Source of the DNA: RYN-428 sp035648595
GTDB lineage: Bacteria; Planctomycetota; Phycisphaerae; Tepidisphaerales; Tepidisphaeraceae
Direction: 5' to 3'
Length of the DNA stretch: 7,961 bases
NCBI GenBank assembly: GCA_035648595.1
Contig: DASRLH010000172.1
Coordinates: 1-7,961 of the forward strand
The notes beneath the pieces were generated by a model, which had not been told where the DNA came from, ran no database searches, and worked only from the letters and a program-made list of their open reading frames with translations. This document shows, one piece after another, positions 1-5,646 of this stretch; position 1 is the stretch's first letter; each line of letters starts with the position of its first letter. The position numbers and the translations under genes were made by a program.

Positions 1-334
1 GTCACTCCGCTTTGATGCTGCGCGCTATTCGCCCCCTTCCAAGGCGCTGGCGCCTGGGGCCCGTGCAACCACCTCGCGCCTGAACCCCATACTCGTGCCC
101 AGCATATAATAACGCAACCGGCGAGCCGAACGGCATTAACAATTTGTGGCGCTTGTGCGCTTTTTCGGTTGCACCAATATCGAAATATTGCTGTTCATTA
201 TCCGCAACCACTTGCCGCCGCACCAGTTACGCGCCGGCGCGCTCTCGAACATGCCCTGTTGCGCCGATGTTGCGCGCAACACCGGCTTGAGCCATTACGC
301 GGGATCCTCGCCGAATGTGTCACCGGAAGATTGA
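1..334. other. Stretch without a supportable gene
   Basis: I see no convincing protein-coding gene here on either strand. The short open frames have no recognisable motifs, no good ribosome binding sites and overlap one another. The stretch contains GC-rich palindromic words, such as the GGCGC/GCGCC pair near 41-53, and a small perfect hairpin at 175-190 (CAATAT, loop CGAA, ATATTG). It may be decayed coding or mobile DNA. Confidence 0.5.
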
Positions 335-505
335 GTATTATTATGGGTCAACGAGCTGCGGACGGACAAAGAATTGGAGGCAATCCACAGGTCGTTGCGG
401 TGTGGCCGCCCTTTGGCGCGCGAGATGGGAAGGCGGCGAATATATGTACTTAGCCCCTTATTCGCCACCCTTATTCGCCACCAAGTACGACTTCTGCCGC
501 TTTGA
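335..505 (+). pseudogene. Possible C-terminal remnant of a REP-associated (IS200-like) transposase
   Basis: Read in the frame ending at the TGA at 503-505, this stretch gives a peptide with WVNELRTDKELEAIHRSLR followed by CGRPLA. This resembles the tail of REP-associated tyrosine transposases (TnpA-REP), where a WVN..(T/S)..ELEAIR.S..RG.PFG pattern precedes the C-terminus. The frame is closed upstream by TGA at 332-334. I could not find the catalytic HUH or Tyr segments upstream in any frame, so if the assignment is right only the 3' end survives. The last part (about residues 35-56) does not look family-like and includes a 13-bp tandem duplication. The call rests on motif memory alone. Confidence 0.3.
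457..482. repeat. 13-bp tandem duplication
   Basis: The unit CTTATTCGCCACC occurs twice head to tail (457-469 and 470-482) without mismatch. It lies in the probable transposase remnant and looks like a small slippage duplication. Confidence 0.7.
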
Positions 506-580
506 TGGACGGTGTGGAAGCTTTGACGATCTTGGGAGTAAGAACGGAACTGGATATCGAAAACGCTAATCCGCCGGCCC

Positions 581-922
581 TCATTTTTCATTGCCGAAGA
601 GTGTTTCGGGTAAGTCTTCGGGCCGGGGTCGGCGGCTGCCATGCCGGGCTCCGATCACCCACACCTTGCACGCATCTTCGTCTATCGTGAATAAAATGAA
701 ATAATCGCCGATGACCGCCCGCCGCACTTCGTAGGTCTTGAAAGCATCTTCCGGCGCCAGATTGTGCCGCGCTGGCATATGTTCGAGGTCGTCAATGACA
801 TCCCATACCTGCTCGATCCATCGCCGGGCGTTCAGAGGAGCCTGTCGGTCCACGGCAATGTAGCGGGCCTGTCCAAGGATCGCCTCGAAAGCAACGTCAG
901 TTATTTCGACGGCATATCTCAT
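581..922 (-). CDS. ParE/RelE-like toxin of a type II toxin-antitoxin pair
   Basis: A 113-residue protein with the layout of the ParE/RelE toxin superfamily. It has an N-terminal strand (MRYAVEITDVA), two helices carrying the 'ARRWIEQVWDVIDDLEHMP' pattern at about residues 32-50, a conserved-type YEVRR at about 64-68, the strands GDYFILFTI and CKVWVIGARHG, and a basic RHGSRRPR stretch near the C-terminus. Family members inhibit DNA gyrase (ParE) or cleave mRNA on ribosomes (RelE). The sequence does not settle which, though the long helical hairpin and the terminal VIGARHGSRRP favour ParE-like. Its ATG overlaps the end of the antitoxin gene by 4 bases (ATGA), so it is translationally coupled and presumably cotranscribed downstream of it. 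The length is normal for the family and I see no damage, so it may be functional. Confidence 0.85.
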   Translation of the reverse strand: MRYAVEITDVAFEAILGQARYIAVDRQAPLNARRWIEQVWDVIDDLEHMPARHNLAPEDAFKTYEVRRAVIGDYFILFTIDEDACKVWVIGARHGSRRPRPEDLPETLFGNEK

Positions 923-1212
923 CGATCCAGCTTCAGCCCCAACTCAGCGGCAATCTGCCCAATCGCCAATTTTCCGGGCCGCGTACGGCCAGCTTTGATA
1001 TCTTCAACGCTCCGGTCGAGCATAGTCAAGCTCTTGGCCAACTCAACCTGATCCATCAACTCATCAAACGCGGCGGGAGAGATGACCACCGCCTCGGTCT
1101 CGCCATCGGTCGTGACGAACAAAGGCCGGTTGGTCACTTTGCGTTCGTCGAGGTGGTCACGCAGATTTGCGCGGAAATCGGTGAAGCTGGTAATGTCGGC
1201 GCTGCGGGTCAT
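919..1212 (-). CDS. Phd/YefM-family antitoxin
   Basis: A 97-residue protein. The N-terminal half matches the Phd/YefM fold: ITSFTDFRANLRDHLDE (about residues 7-23), then the strand and loop RPLFVTTDGETEAVVISPAAFDEL (about 29-52), including the hallmark AVVISPAAFDEL. In this family the N-terminal part dimerises and binds the operator. The C-terminal tail (LDRSVEDIKAGRTRP...GLKLDR) is the part expected to wrap the toxin. It precedes the ParE-like toxin gene with a 4-base overlap, the usual antitoxin-first order, so the pair is most likely autoregulated at a promoter just upstream of 1212. A TATACT hexamer lies 10 bases before the ATG, implying a very short leader or a leaderless message. I see no strong Shine-Dalgarno sequence. 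Confidence 0.88.
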   Translation of the reverse strand: MTRSADITSFTDFRANLRDHLDERKVTNRPLFVTTDGETEAVVISPAAFDELMDQVELAKSLTMLDRSVEDIKAGRTRPGKLAIGQIAAELGLKLDR

Positions 1213-1222
1213 GGTTTAGCCT

Positions 1223-1228
1223 AGTATA
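1223..1228 (-). promoter_or_regulatory. Candidate -10 element for the toxin-antitoxin operon
   Basis: On the minus strand TATACT lies 10 bases before the antitoxin ATG. A TTGACA hexamer exists further upstream, but 33 bases away, so it is not a matching -35. The position would give a nearly leaderless transcript. No clear operator palindrome is visible, so the call rests on the hexamer and its position. Confidence 0.35.
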
Positions 1229-1346
1229 TGGTCGTGCAATCGTTGCGCTTCTTAATCCGCTTGTCAAACGCTCGCTTCACTTCTCTACAACGCGATTGCG
1301 GTGAACGCCTTGGAGGTCACAGCGTTTTCGATTCCTGAATCGTCAT

Positions 1347-1390
1347 GGAAAAGCCAAACGGGACAGGTGGAAAAGCCAAACGGGACAGGT
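1347..1390. repeat. Perfect 22-bp tandem repeat, resembling an IS21-type terminal array
   Basis: A 22-bp unit occurs twice in direct succession without mismatch (1347-1368, 1369-1390). On the minus strand each unit reads ACCTGTCCCGTTTGGCTTTT and ends CC, so each contains a TGTCCCG... start. IS21-family elements begin with TGT and carry repeated terminal binding sites, which this arrangement resembles. No istA or istB coding sequence is present nearby, so at most this is a solitary or relic end. The 323-base gap 1213-1535 holds nothing else I can identify apart from the antitoxin's promoter candidate and a GATTC/GAATC inverted pair at about 1330-1341. Confidence 0.75.
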
Positions 1391-1535
1391 GCGCTTTTGG
1401 CGGAGGGCGGCGGGGCAAAGCCATAAAGGGACCGCAAAAGATTTCCCCGAGACGCGGAAGGGCCCACGTGCAGGCATTAGTTAACGGGCGTGTGCACCGC
1501 TATGATCCACTGGCAGCGCCGATTCGCGGATCGAG

Positions 1536-1883
1536 ATGAATTCAATGTCGCTACTGGACACACTCACGGCTCCGCCTCCCCCGCTTGCCGCGGATGATGA
1601 TGGTGTGCTGCGCGTTGGCGGGACTCGCGTTCGCCTGGAAACGGTGCTTACCGCGTTTCATGCCGGCTGCGCTCCCGAGGAAATTCTCCTGAAGTATCCG
1701 TCACTAAGTCTGACCGACATTTATTCGATCATAACGTATTACCTCTGGCACCGCGAGGAAGTCGAGGCTTATCTCGCTGGGCGCGCCGCCGATGTTGAAT
1801 CTTCCAAAACGGAAGTCGAGCAGCGATTTCCTCCCGATGGGATTCGCGCTCACCTTCTCGCGCGCCGCAAGGACCGGGAATAA
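1536..1883 (+). CDS. DUF433 family protein (likely antitoxin-like, apparently orphan)
   Basis: A 115-residue protein with the DUF433 (PF04255) pattern. It has the short DGVLRVGGTRVRLETVL segment (about residues 22-38), FHAGCAPEEILLKYPSLSLTDIYSII (about 41-66), and the helical tail YYLWHREEVEAYLA (about 68-81). The extra C-terminal stretch with RFPPDGIRAHLLARR (about 97-111) is common in the longer DUF433 proteins. DUF433 proteins usually sit directly before a DUF5615 PIN-like ribonuclease gene and are thought to be its antitoxin. Here the 225 bases after the stop contain no such gene or recognisable fragment, so the gene looks orphaned. The ATG at 1536 was chosen, but the in-frame ATG at 1545 is also possible. 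Neither has a strong Shine-Dalgarno. Confidence 0.82.
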   Translation: MNSMSLLDTLTAPPPPLAADDDGVLRVGGTRVRLETVLTAFHAGCAPEEILLKYPSLSLTDIYSIITYYLWHREEVEAYLAGRAADVESSKTEVEQRFPPDGIRAHLLARRKDRE

Positions 1884-2108
1884 TGGGCACACGCGGCGAT
1901 TATTCCTGCATTAGTGTTCGCGCGTGAAGTAGTAGGTTGCCACAGCGCTCACGGTTCCGGTAAGTGCCGGCCCCGATGTCAAGTGTTACGTTAATTGCTG
2001 GCACCAATTCCCCAGTCACCGCCGGAAGGAGAAAAAGCAAGAAGCGCATATACTGTTGCTGCCGGAGGCGTTGCAACAGCCGGGTCAGTAAGCATTTACA
2101 CCGCCTGT

Positions 2109-2828
2109 ATGAACCGAAGCGTCAAATCCGTTCTCGCGCTGATCGTCATTGTCTGCCTATTCGCCTCGGCGTTTGGGTGGATGGATCATGGTATCAAGGG
2201 GCTCATAGTGCCGGGCTCGCTCCTCGCGGCGGTATTTGCCCTGCTTATCTGGGCGGAATTCCGCCGGGACCATGCTCCTGACTTTCTTCGTCAGCAATTC
2301 AAAAGGTACTTTGAGCGCGACGGCTTATGTTTCGCGATTTTGCCGTGGGTGAAAGAGGACGCGTTCGCCTGGCGAGTGTTTTTCCAAAATCGGTATGAGC
2401 GTCCGTGCGAAGCGCTTATCGCGTTCAGGCCTGCAACGCGGTTCGTTGGATTCGGGCGCGCCAGCCTCCCTGAGGTTCGAGTGCCGATCCGTTGCGACGG
2501 TGGTGCTTTCGGATTGGCAACGATTCGCTTTGGCATCCCTCAAAAACACCAGGGACGCAATATTCAATTCGAGGTGATCGCATTCGCACAATTTCCCGAT
2601 GGAAAAGGGAAAATGCTTCGGTTTCGGGATGGAATTCGCGTGGGCAGGAAAAATCGATCCGCCGCCGACACGGCGGTGAGCGCTTTGAGCATCATGGCCC
2701 TCCATCCGCATTTCACCCATGCGGCAACACTCAAACTTCAGTTGCCCATCGATGTCCAAGCCGAGGCAAGTGGAGAGATAACGCAGGAGATTCTCTGGCG
2801 GCCCGGTGACCCGGAGACAATCGAATAA
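2109..2828 (+). CDS. Unknown protein with two N-terminal membrane segments
   Basis: I do not recognise this 239-residue protein. From the ATG at 2109 it begins with a basic MNRSVKS, then two hydrophobic stretches at about residues 6-22 (VLALIVIVCLFASAFGW) and 30-48 (LIVPGSLLAAVFALLIW). A short loop separates them, so a membrane hairpin anchor is likely. The remaining roughly 190 residues are soluble in character, with alternating polar and hydrophobic strands and no repeats or catalytic motif I can name. The frame is open upstream to a TTG at 1995, but that 38-residue extension is polar and ends just before the hydrophobic helix, so the ATG is preferred. There is no clear ribosome binding site. 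It is convergent with the acyltransferase gene downstream. Composition and length of open frame support a real gene. The function is unknown. Confidence 0.65.
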   Translation: MNRSVKSVLALIVIVCLFASAFGWMDHGIKGLIVPGSLLAAVFALLIWAEFRRDHAPDFLRQQFKRYFERDGLCFAILPWVKEDAFAWRVFFQNRYERPCEALIAFRPATRFVGFGRASLPEVRVPIRCDGGAFGLATIRFGIPQKHQGRNIQFEVIAFAQFPDGKGKMLRFRDGIRVGRKNRSAADTAVSALSIMALHPHFTHAATLKLQLPIDVQAEASGEITQEILWRPGDPETIE

Positions 2829-2860
2829 GGCATATCCACATCTTCGCGCGCCGCTTTATC

Positions 2861-2887
2861 CCGGCGGGGACACCGGATTATTTTCTG
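2861..2887 (+). repeat. 27-bp dispersed direct repeat, copy 1
   Basis: CCGGCGgGGACACCGGATTA followed by TTTtCTG. It matches the sequence at 4685-4711 at 25 of 27 positions and in the same orientation. Both copies are intergenic. The role is unknown. It could be an end or scar of a mobile element or a conserved regulatory word. Confidence 0.7.
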
Positions 2888-2939
2888 ACAGGTTTTGCAT
2901 GATATCACATGTTCCACTTCGAGATTCCCGAGGATAGAG

Positions 2940-3031
2940 AACCGCGGACGAACGCGGATGAACGCAGATAAAACTACTGAATTCGATTGTTGCTTTTTCC
3001 GATCCGCGTTCATCTGCGTGCATCCGCGGTT
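2940..3031. repeat. Large imperfect hairpin repeat (NRG/RMNAD type)
   Basis: The left arm 2940-2969 and right arm 3002-3031 are inverted copies of each other over 30 bases with four differences, one of which would be a G-U pair in RNA. They are separated by a 32-base AT-rich loop. Each arm is built from degenerate CGCGGATGAACGCAGAT-like words and starts or ends with AACCGCGG/CCGCGGTT. The plus-strand translation reads ENRGRTRMNADK and SAFICVHPRL, the peptide signature I associate with a dispersed non-coding repeat in planctomycetes, verrucomicrobia and some other phyla. It lies in the gap between convergent genes, where it may act as a transcription boundary. That role is inference. Confidence 0.85.
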
Positions 3032-3041
3032 AATCATTTTA

Positions 3042-3366
3042 GGTTCATCCGGCTTTCGCGTAGGTAGCCGATCCGGAGTCGAGCCCTTTCGCACCCAATC
3101 GCAGGGGCTCCGCCCCCGCACCCCCGAAGTTCTGCGCATGGGTGCCTCCAGCAGGATGGTGGGGAAACCCCGGGCAGCAGTCTTGCCCCCGTCATCAAAC
3201 CGCTGACTGCGGGTTGTCACCGCAACGCGGCCTCCGCGGAGGTCCCGATCGATGAGATCGGCCCGACTCGCTGTTTGTACTCCAACTCTGCTGGAGGCAC
3301 CTATGCGCTAAACTTCGGGGTTTGGGGCAGAGCCCCATGACTACCTACGCGAAAGCCGGATGAGCC
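3042..3366. mobile_element. 325-bp MITE-like foldback element with target duplication
   Basis: The first 26 bases (3042-3067, starting GGTTCATCCGG and ending GTAGGTAG) and the last 26 (3341-3366) are inverted repeats with 25 of 26 matching. TCATTTTA flanks them on both sides (3034-3041 and 3367-3374), a perfect 8-bp target duplication. A second pair of imperfect inverted arms lies inside (3104-3154 with 3288-3336), so the element folds back over much of its length. The centre contains a perfect 12-bp palindrome (CCTCCGCGGAGG, 3231-3242). There is no transposase frame, so the element is non-autonomous. Ends beginning GG with 8-bp duplications fit the ISL3 family among others, so the parent family is a guess. 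It inserted directly beside the NRG-type hairpin. Confidence 0.85.
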
Positions 3367-3408
3367 TCATTTTATGGATTTGCCTCACCCCAATGCCCCC
3401 GGCTTGCT

Positions 3409-4644
3409 TCACCCCGTCTCACCGGCTTCCCATGCCGCTGGCGGGCGGGACAAACTTGGTTCGGGGAAGCGGCGTTTGAGCTTCAGGAATTGCTTCTCGT
3501 AGGCTTCAAAGCTGATCACCGCGGCGGCCGAGGTCAATATCGCGTTCAGCGCGATGAGGCCAAGCGCCGCCGGCCAGCTCTTGTGCTCCGGATCGTACCA
3601 GCCGCAACGCGTCAGGGCGAAGCGGCTGAGGTACATCAATGGCAGATGGAAAATATAGATGCCGTAACTGTACCTGCCGATGATTCTGAGCACCGGGCAT
3701 TCGTAGATTCGTCTGGGAATTCCAAGGAGCGAGGCGGGATCGATGGACCAGTACAACAGCGCGGCGAAGAAGATCGCCAGGAGGCTGTAGATGATCTGTC
3801 TCAGCCATGGATGCCCCAGCGGATCAAATCCCCGGCAATTCACCAGCAGCAGTAATCCAGCCATCGCGCCCGCGCAGTTGAATATTTCTCTCAGGTTCCG
3901 CGTTCCGCCGGGCCGGCGGATCAACAGGGCCAGCAAACCGCCCGCGGCCAACGAATCGGCTCGCGTGGGCGTCCATGTATACAAGGCGAACCAATCTATT
4001 CCATGCGCGGTCAGCATCAATCGCAGGAGCAGCGCGCCGATCATGACGCCGATACAAATCCCGATCAGCTTGCGGCGCGAAAAGGAGAAAACCACCAGCG
4101 GCCAGATCAGATAAAACTGCTCTTCGACCGACAACGACCAGAGCGGGATGATGGATTCGGTGGACGTGGTCCATTGCTTTTGCGCCCCGATCCAAAAATT
4201 CGCGGTATACGTCCACAGCCACGGCTGGGGCGCCCAGAGGCGATCCAGGCCGCCGCCGAGGTTCCCCGGCAAAAATCTGACCAACAACAGCAGAAGAAGA
4301 AGCGCGGCAAGAAACCCGTAATAGAGGGGAAAGATTCGCAGGCTCCGCCGCGCGTAGAAATTACGAAAGTAATGGGGTGTTCCCTTGGCATCAAAGAGAA
4401 TGCCGGTGATCAAAAAGCCGGACAACACGAAAAACAAGTCAACTCCCGCCCAACCATTGTCCAGCAGATCCGCCAGGCCGTGAGTGTTTGGGATCAGCGC
4501 GGAGTGATGGCAAACGAGAACCGCCAGGATCGCGGTTCCACGGAGGCCGTCCAACGCGGGCCAATACGGCCTGCCGGATGCTGGAGTCCCATCAACGCTC
4601 GCCGTCGTTCCCATTGGGTCGGCAGGATGGACGGTCGCCTCCAT
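3409..4644 (-). CDS. Membrane acyltransferase, acyltransferase-3 (OafA/YrhL) family
   Basis: A 411-residue integral membrane protein. Members of this family (PF01757) move acyl groups, often acetyl, onto surface sugars such as O-antigen, exopolysaccharide or peptidoglycan. Visible hallmarks in order: LDGLRG (31-36), the TM1 His pair CHH (45-47) that includes the expected catalytic His, WAGVDLFFVLSGFLITG (65-81), the FYARRSLRIFPLYY loop (97-109) with the RR pair, WSLSVEEQFYLIWP (169-182), RAD (228-230), and RYSYGIYIFHLPL (324-336). About ten hydrophobic segments are spread over the length. There is no SGNH domain fused at the C-terminus, which is short and Pro-rich. Length is typical. The acceptor cannot be told because no polysaccharide locus is present here. 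A GAGGAGGA lies 14 bases before the ATG, a slightly long spacing. It is in the same direction as, but 135 bases from, the upstream two-gene operon. Confidence 0.93.
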   Translation of the reverse strand: MEATVHPADPMGTTASVDGTPASGRPYWPALDGLRGTAILAVLVCHHSALIPNTHGLADLLDNGWAGVDLFFVLSGFLITGILFDAKGTPHYFRNFYARRSLRIFPLYYGFLAALLLLLLLVRFLPGNLGGGLDRLWAPQPWLWTYTANFWIGAQKQWTTSTESIIPLWSLSVEEQFYLIWPLVVFSFSRRKLIGICIGVMIGALLLRLMLTAHGIDWFALYTWTPTRADSLAAGGLLALLIRRPGGTRNLREIFNCAGAMAGLLLLVNCRGFDPLGHPWLRQIIYSLLAIFFAALLYWSIDPASLLGIPRRIYECPVLRIIGRYSYGIYIFHLPLMYLSRFALTRCGWYDPEHKSWPAALGLIALNAILTSAAAVISFEAYEKQFLKLKRRFPEPSLSRPPAAWEAGETG

Positions 4645-4684
4645 TGCGTCAATGATCGTCCTCCTCAGTAAGAGCGACCGTCCT

Positions 4685-4711
4685 CCGGCGTGGACACCGG
4701 ATTATTTCCTG
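4685..4711 (+). repeat. 27-bp dispersed direct repeat, copy 2
   Basis: CCGGCGTGGACACCGGATTA followed by TTTCCTG, the counterpart of 2861-2887 at 25 of 27 positions in the same orientation. It lies just upstream of the acyltransferase gene, so the two copies bracket that gene together with the two foldback elements. Confidence 0.7.
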
Positions 4712-4721
4712 GTATGGACCT

Positions 4722-4761
4722 GCCGGCCGGGGGCGGGGGCCGGGGACGTGAGCCGGCCGGC
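4722..4761 (-). terminator. GC-rich inverted repeat after the two-gene operon
   Basis: GCCGGCCGG (4722-4730) and CCGGCCGGC (4753-4761) are perfect inverted arms around a 22-base G-rich loop, about 20 bases past the stop codon of the 79-residue gene. The stem could halt transcription of the minus-strand operon. No U-run follows, so it is not a classical intrinsic terminator. Confidence 0.3.
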
Positions 4762-4779
4762 GGACTGAAAGCGAGGCGT

Positions 4780-5019
4780 CTACTTCCCGGCGGCGATTTC
4801 ATACGCGCCGCCGCCGTCGCGTTTGAGGTAGCCTTTGTCGGCCAGTTCCTCCCAGACTTCCTTGCCGAAGCCCAGCGGCGGCTGCATGGAGACGATGCGG
4901 CTGCGCGAGCCGGTGAGCGGCGAATGGCCCAGGCGGGAATCTTCCTCAAGCTGCGAGAGCTTGAGCCGTTTCTTGAACGCCTTGAAGGCTTTCTTCAATT
5001 CTTCTTCAGTGGCAGGCAT
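4780..5019 (-). CDS. Small conserved-type basic protein of unknown function
   Basis: A 79-residue protein starting MPATEEELKKAFKAFKKRLK. The N-terminal third is a strongly basic amphipathic helix (about residues 5-22). After it come DSRLGHSPLTGSRSRIVSMQPP (28-48) and a helix-turn ending GKEVWEELADKGYLKRDGGGAYEIA (52-76). The last segment has the look of a small winged-helix-like unit (a helix, then a 'KGYLKRDGGGAYE' hairpin), which could bind nucleic acid. That is only a visual impression. The overall pattern seems familiar from hypothetical proteins of planctomycetes, but I cannot name a family. The start was set at the ATG one base after the upstream gene's TAA (TAACATG). Upstream extension of the frame would be Pro/Arg-rich shadow sequence of the preceding gene. 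It is presumably translated by coupling to that gene. Confidence 0.72.
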   Translation of the reverse strand: MPATEEELKKAFKAFKKRLKLSQLEEDSRLGHSPLTGSRSRIVSMQPPLGFGKEVWEELADKGYLKRDGGGAYEIAAGK

Positions 5020-5020
5020 G

Positions 5021-5464
5021 TTATTCGTTGCCGTCCTTCTTTTTGGCGGCGGGGGCGCGTTCGCGCAGCCGGCTGATCTTGGCGGCCAGGCGGGCGGCCT
5101 GCCCGCGGCCGCCATCTTTAACGAGGCGGGGGAGGGCCGATTCGATCATGGGCTGTAGATCGCGGCTGGCGAGCACCTCGGCGGGGCGGACGTGCAGAAG
5201 CCGGCCCAGGCGCCAGGCGGCGGCCTTGGCCATCCGGCGGCGCTGCTTGCCGCTGGCCGGCTCGATGGGCTTGAAGCGCGCCGCGCCGGGAGGCGGCCCC
5301 GAGGGCCTTTGGGGCTGCTTCCAGCTTCCCGCGGAAGAAGACGGCCGGACCGCCGGACCGGGGCGCGGGCCGCTCATCGGACCGGGTCGCGGGCCGCCCG
5401 CGGGACGCGGCTGCGGGCGACGCGGGGGAAAATTATCGTGCCGGTCTTGTTGAAAGCGTGACAT
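5021..5464 (-). CDS. Pro/Arg/Gly-rich protein of unknown function, first gene of a two-gene operon
   Basis: A 147-residue protein with two parts. Residues 1-63 are low complexity and rich in Pro, Arg and Gly, with a GPRPGP motif repeated at about 24-29 and 32-37, and are probably disordered. Residues 64-137 look folded and helical: RRRMAKAAAWRLGRLLHV (76-92), RPAEVLASRDLQPMIESALPRL (93-114), and GRGQAARLAAKISRLRER (119-136). The C-terminus is a Lys-rich tail. The protein is very basic, which suggests nucleic-acid binding, but I recognise no family. The ATG at 5464 is supported by AAGGA eight bases upstream and a plausible promoter beyond it. The open frame continues much further upstream, but without codon character or a ribosome site. 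The stop overlaps the next gene's leader by design: TAA, one base, then ATG. Confidence 0.68.
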   Translation of the reverse strand: MSRFQQDRHDNFPPRRPQPRPAGGPRPGPMSGPRPGPAVRPSSSAGSWKQPQRPSGPPPGAARFKPIEPASGKQRRRMAKAAAWRLGRLLHVRPAEVLASRDLQPMIESALPRLVKDGGRGQAARLAAKISRLRERAPAAKKKDGNE

Positions 5465-5547
5465 GACTCGTATCCTTGAAGTAACTCGTGCAACCCGCGC
5501 CGGGACATGCCCCGTAGCGCCACAACCCGCCGCCGCGACGCACGGGT

Positions 5548-5576
5548 AGTATGGCGATACGTCTCCGGTGTTGCAA
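5548..5576 (-). promoter_or_regulatory. Candidate sigma-70-type promoter of the two-gene operon
   Basis: On the minus strand TTGCAA (5571-5576) and CATACT (5548-5553) are separated by 17 bases. That is the optimal spacing, and both hexamers match the sigma-70 consensus at 4 of 6 positions. Transcription would start near 5541, giving a leader of about 77 bases to the ATG at 5464. Confidence 0.35.
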
Positions 5577-5646
5577 GGGATGCCGGTGAACAACAAACCA
5601 ACACGTTTCGCGTAATGAAATGCGGCCCCACAAACAAGGAAACCCC

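Noticed and set aside
175..190. Small perfect hairpin CAATAT-CGAA-ATATTG
   Set aside because: A six-base stem is expected by chance in a sequence this size. There is no T-run or adjacent gene to give it a role.
1995..2108. N-terminal extension of the membrane protein from a TTG start at 1995
   Set aside because: It would put a 38-residue polar stretch before the membrane hairpin and begins at a TTG without a ribosome site. The ATG at 2109 directly before the hydrophobic segment fits better.
2738..3220. Minus-strand open frame of 160 codons
   Set aside because: It runs through the NRG hairpin and into the MITE. Its peptide is only the translation of those repeats plus a gene antisense.
4003..4671. 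Plus-strand open frame of 222 codons antisense to the acyltransferase
   Set aside because: It is a shadow of the strongly supported acyltransferase gene, with low-complexity Gln/Arg/Lys content and no family motif.
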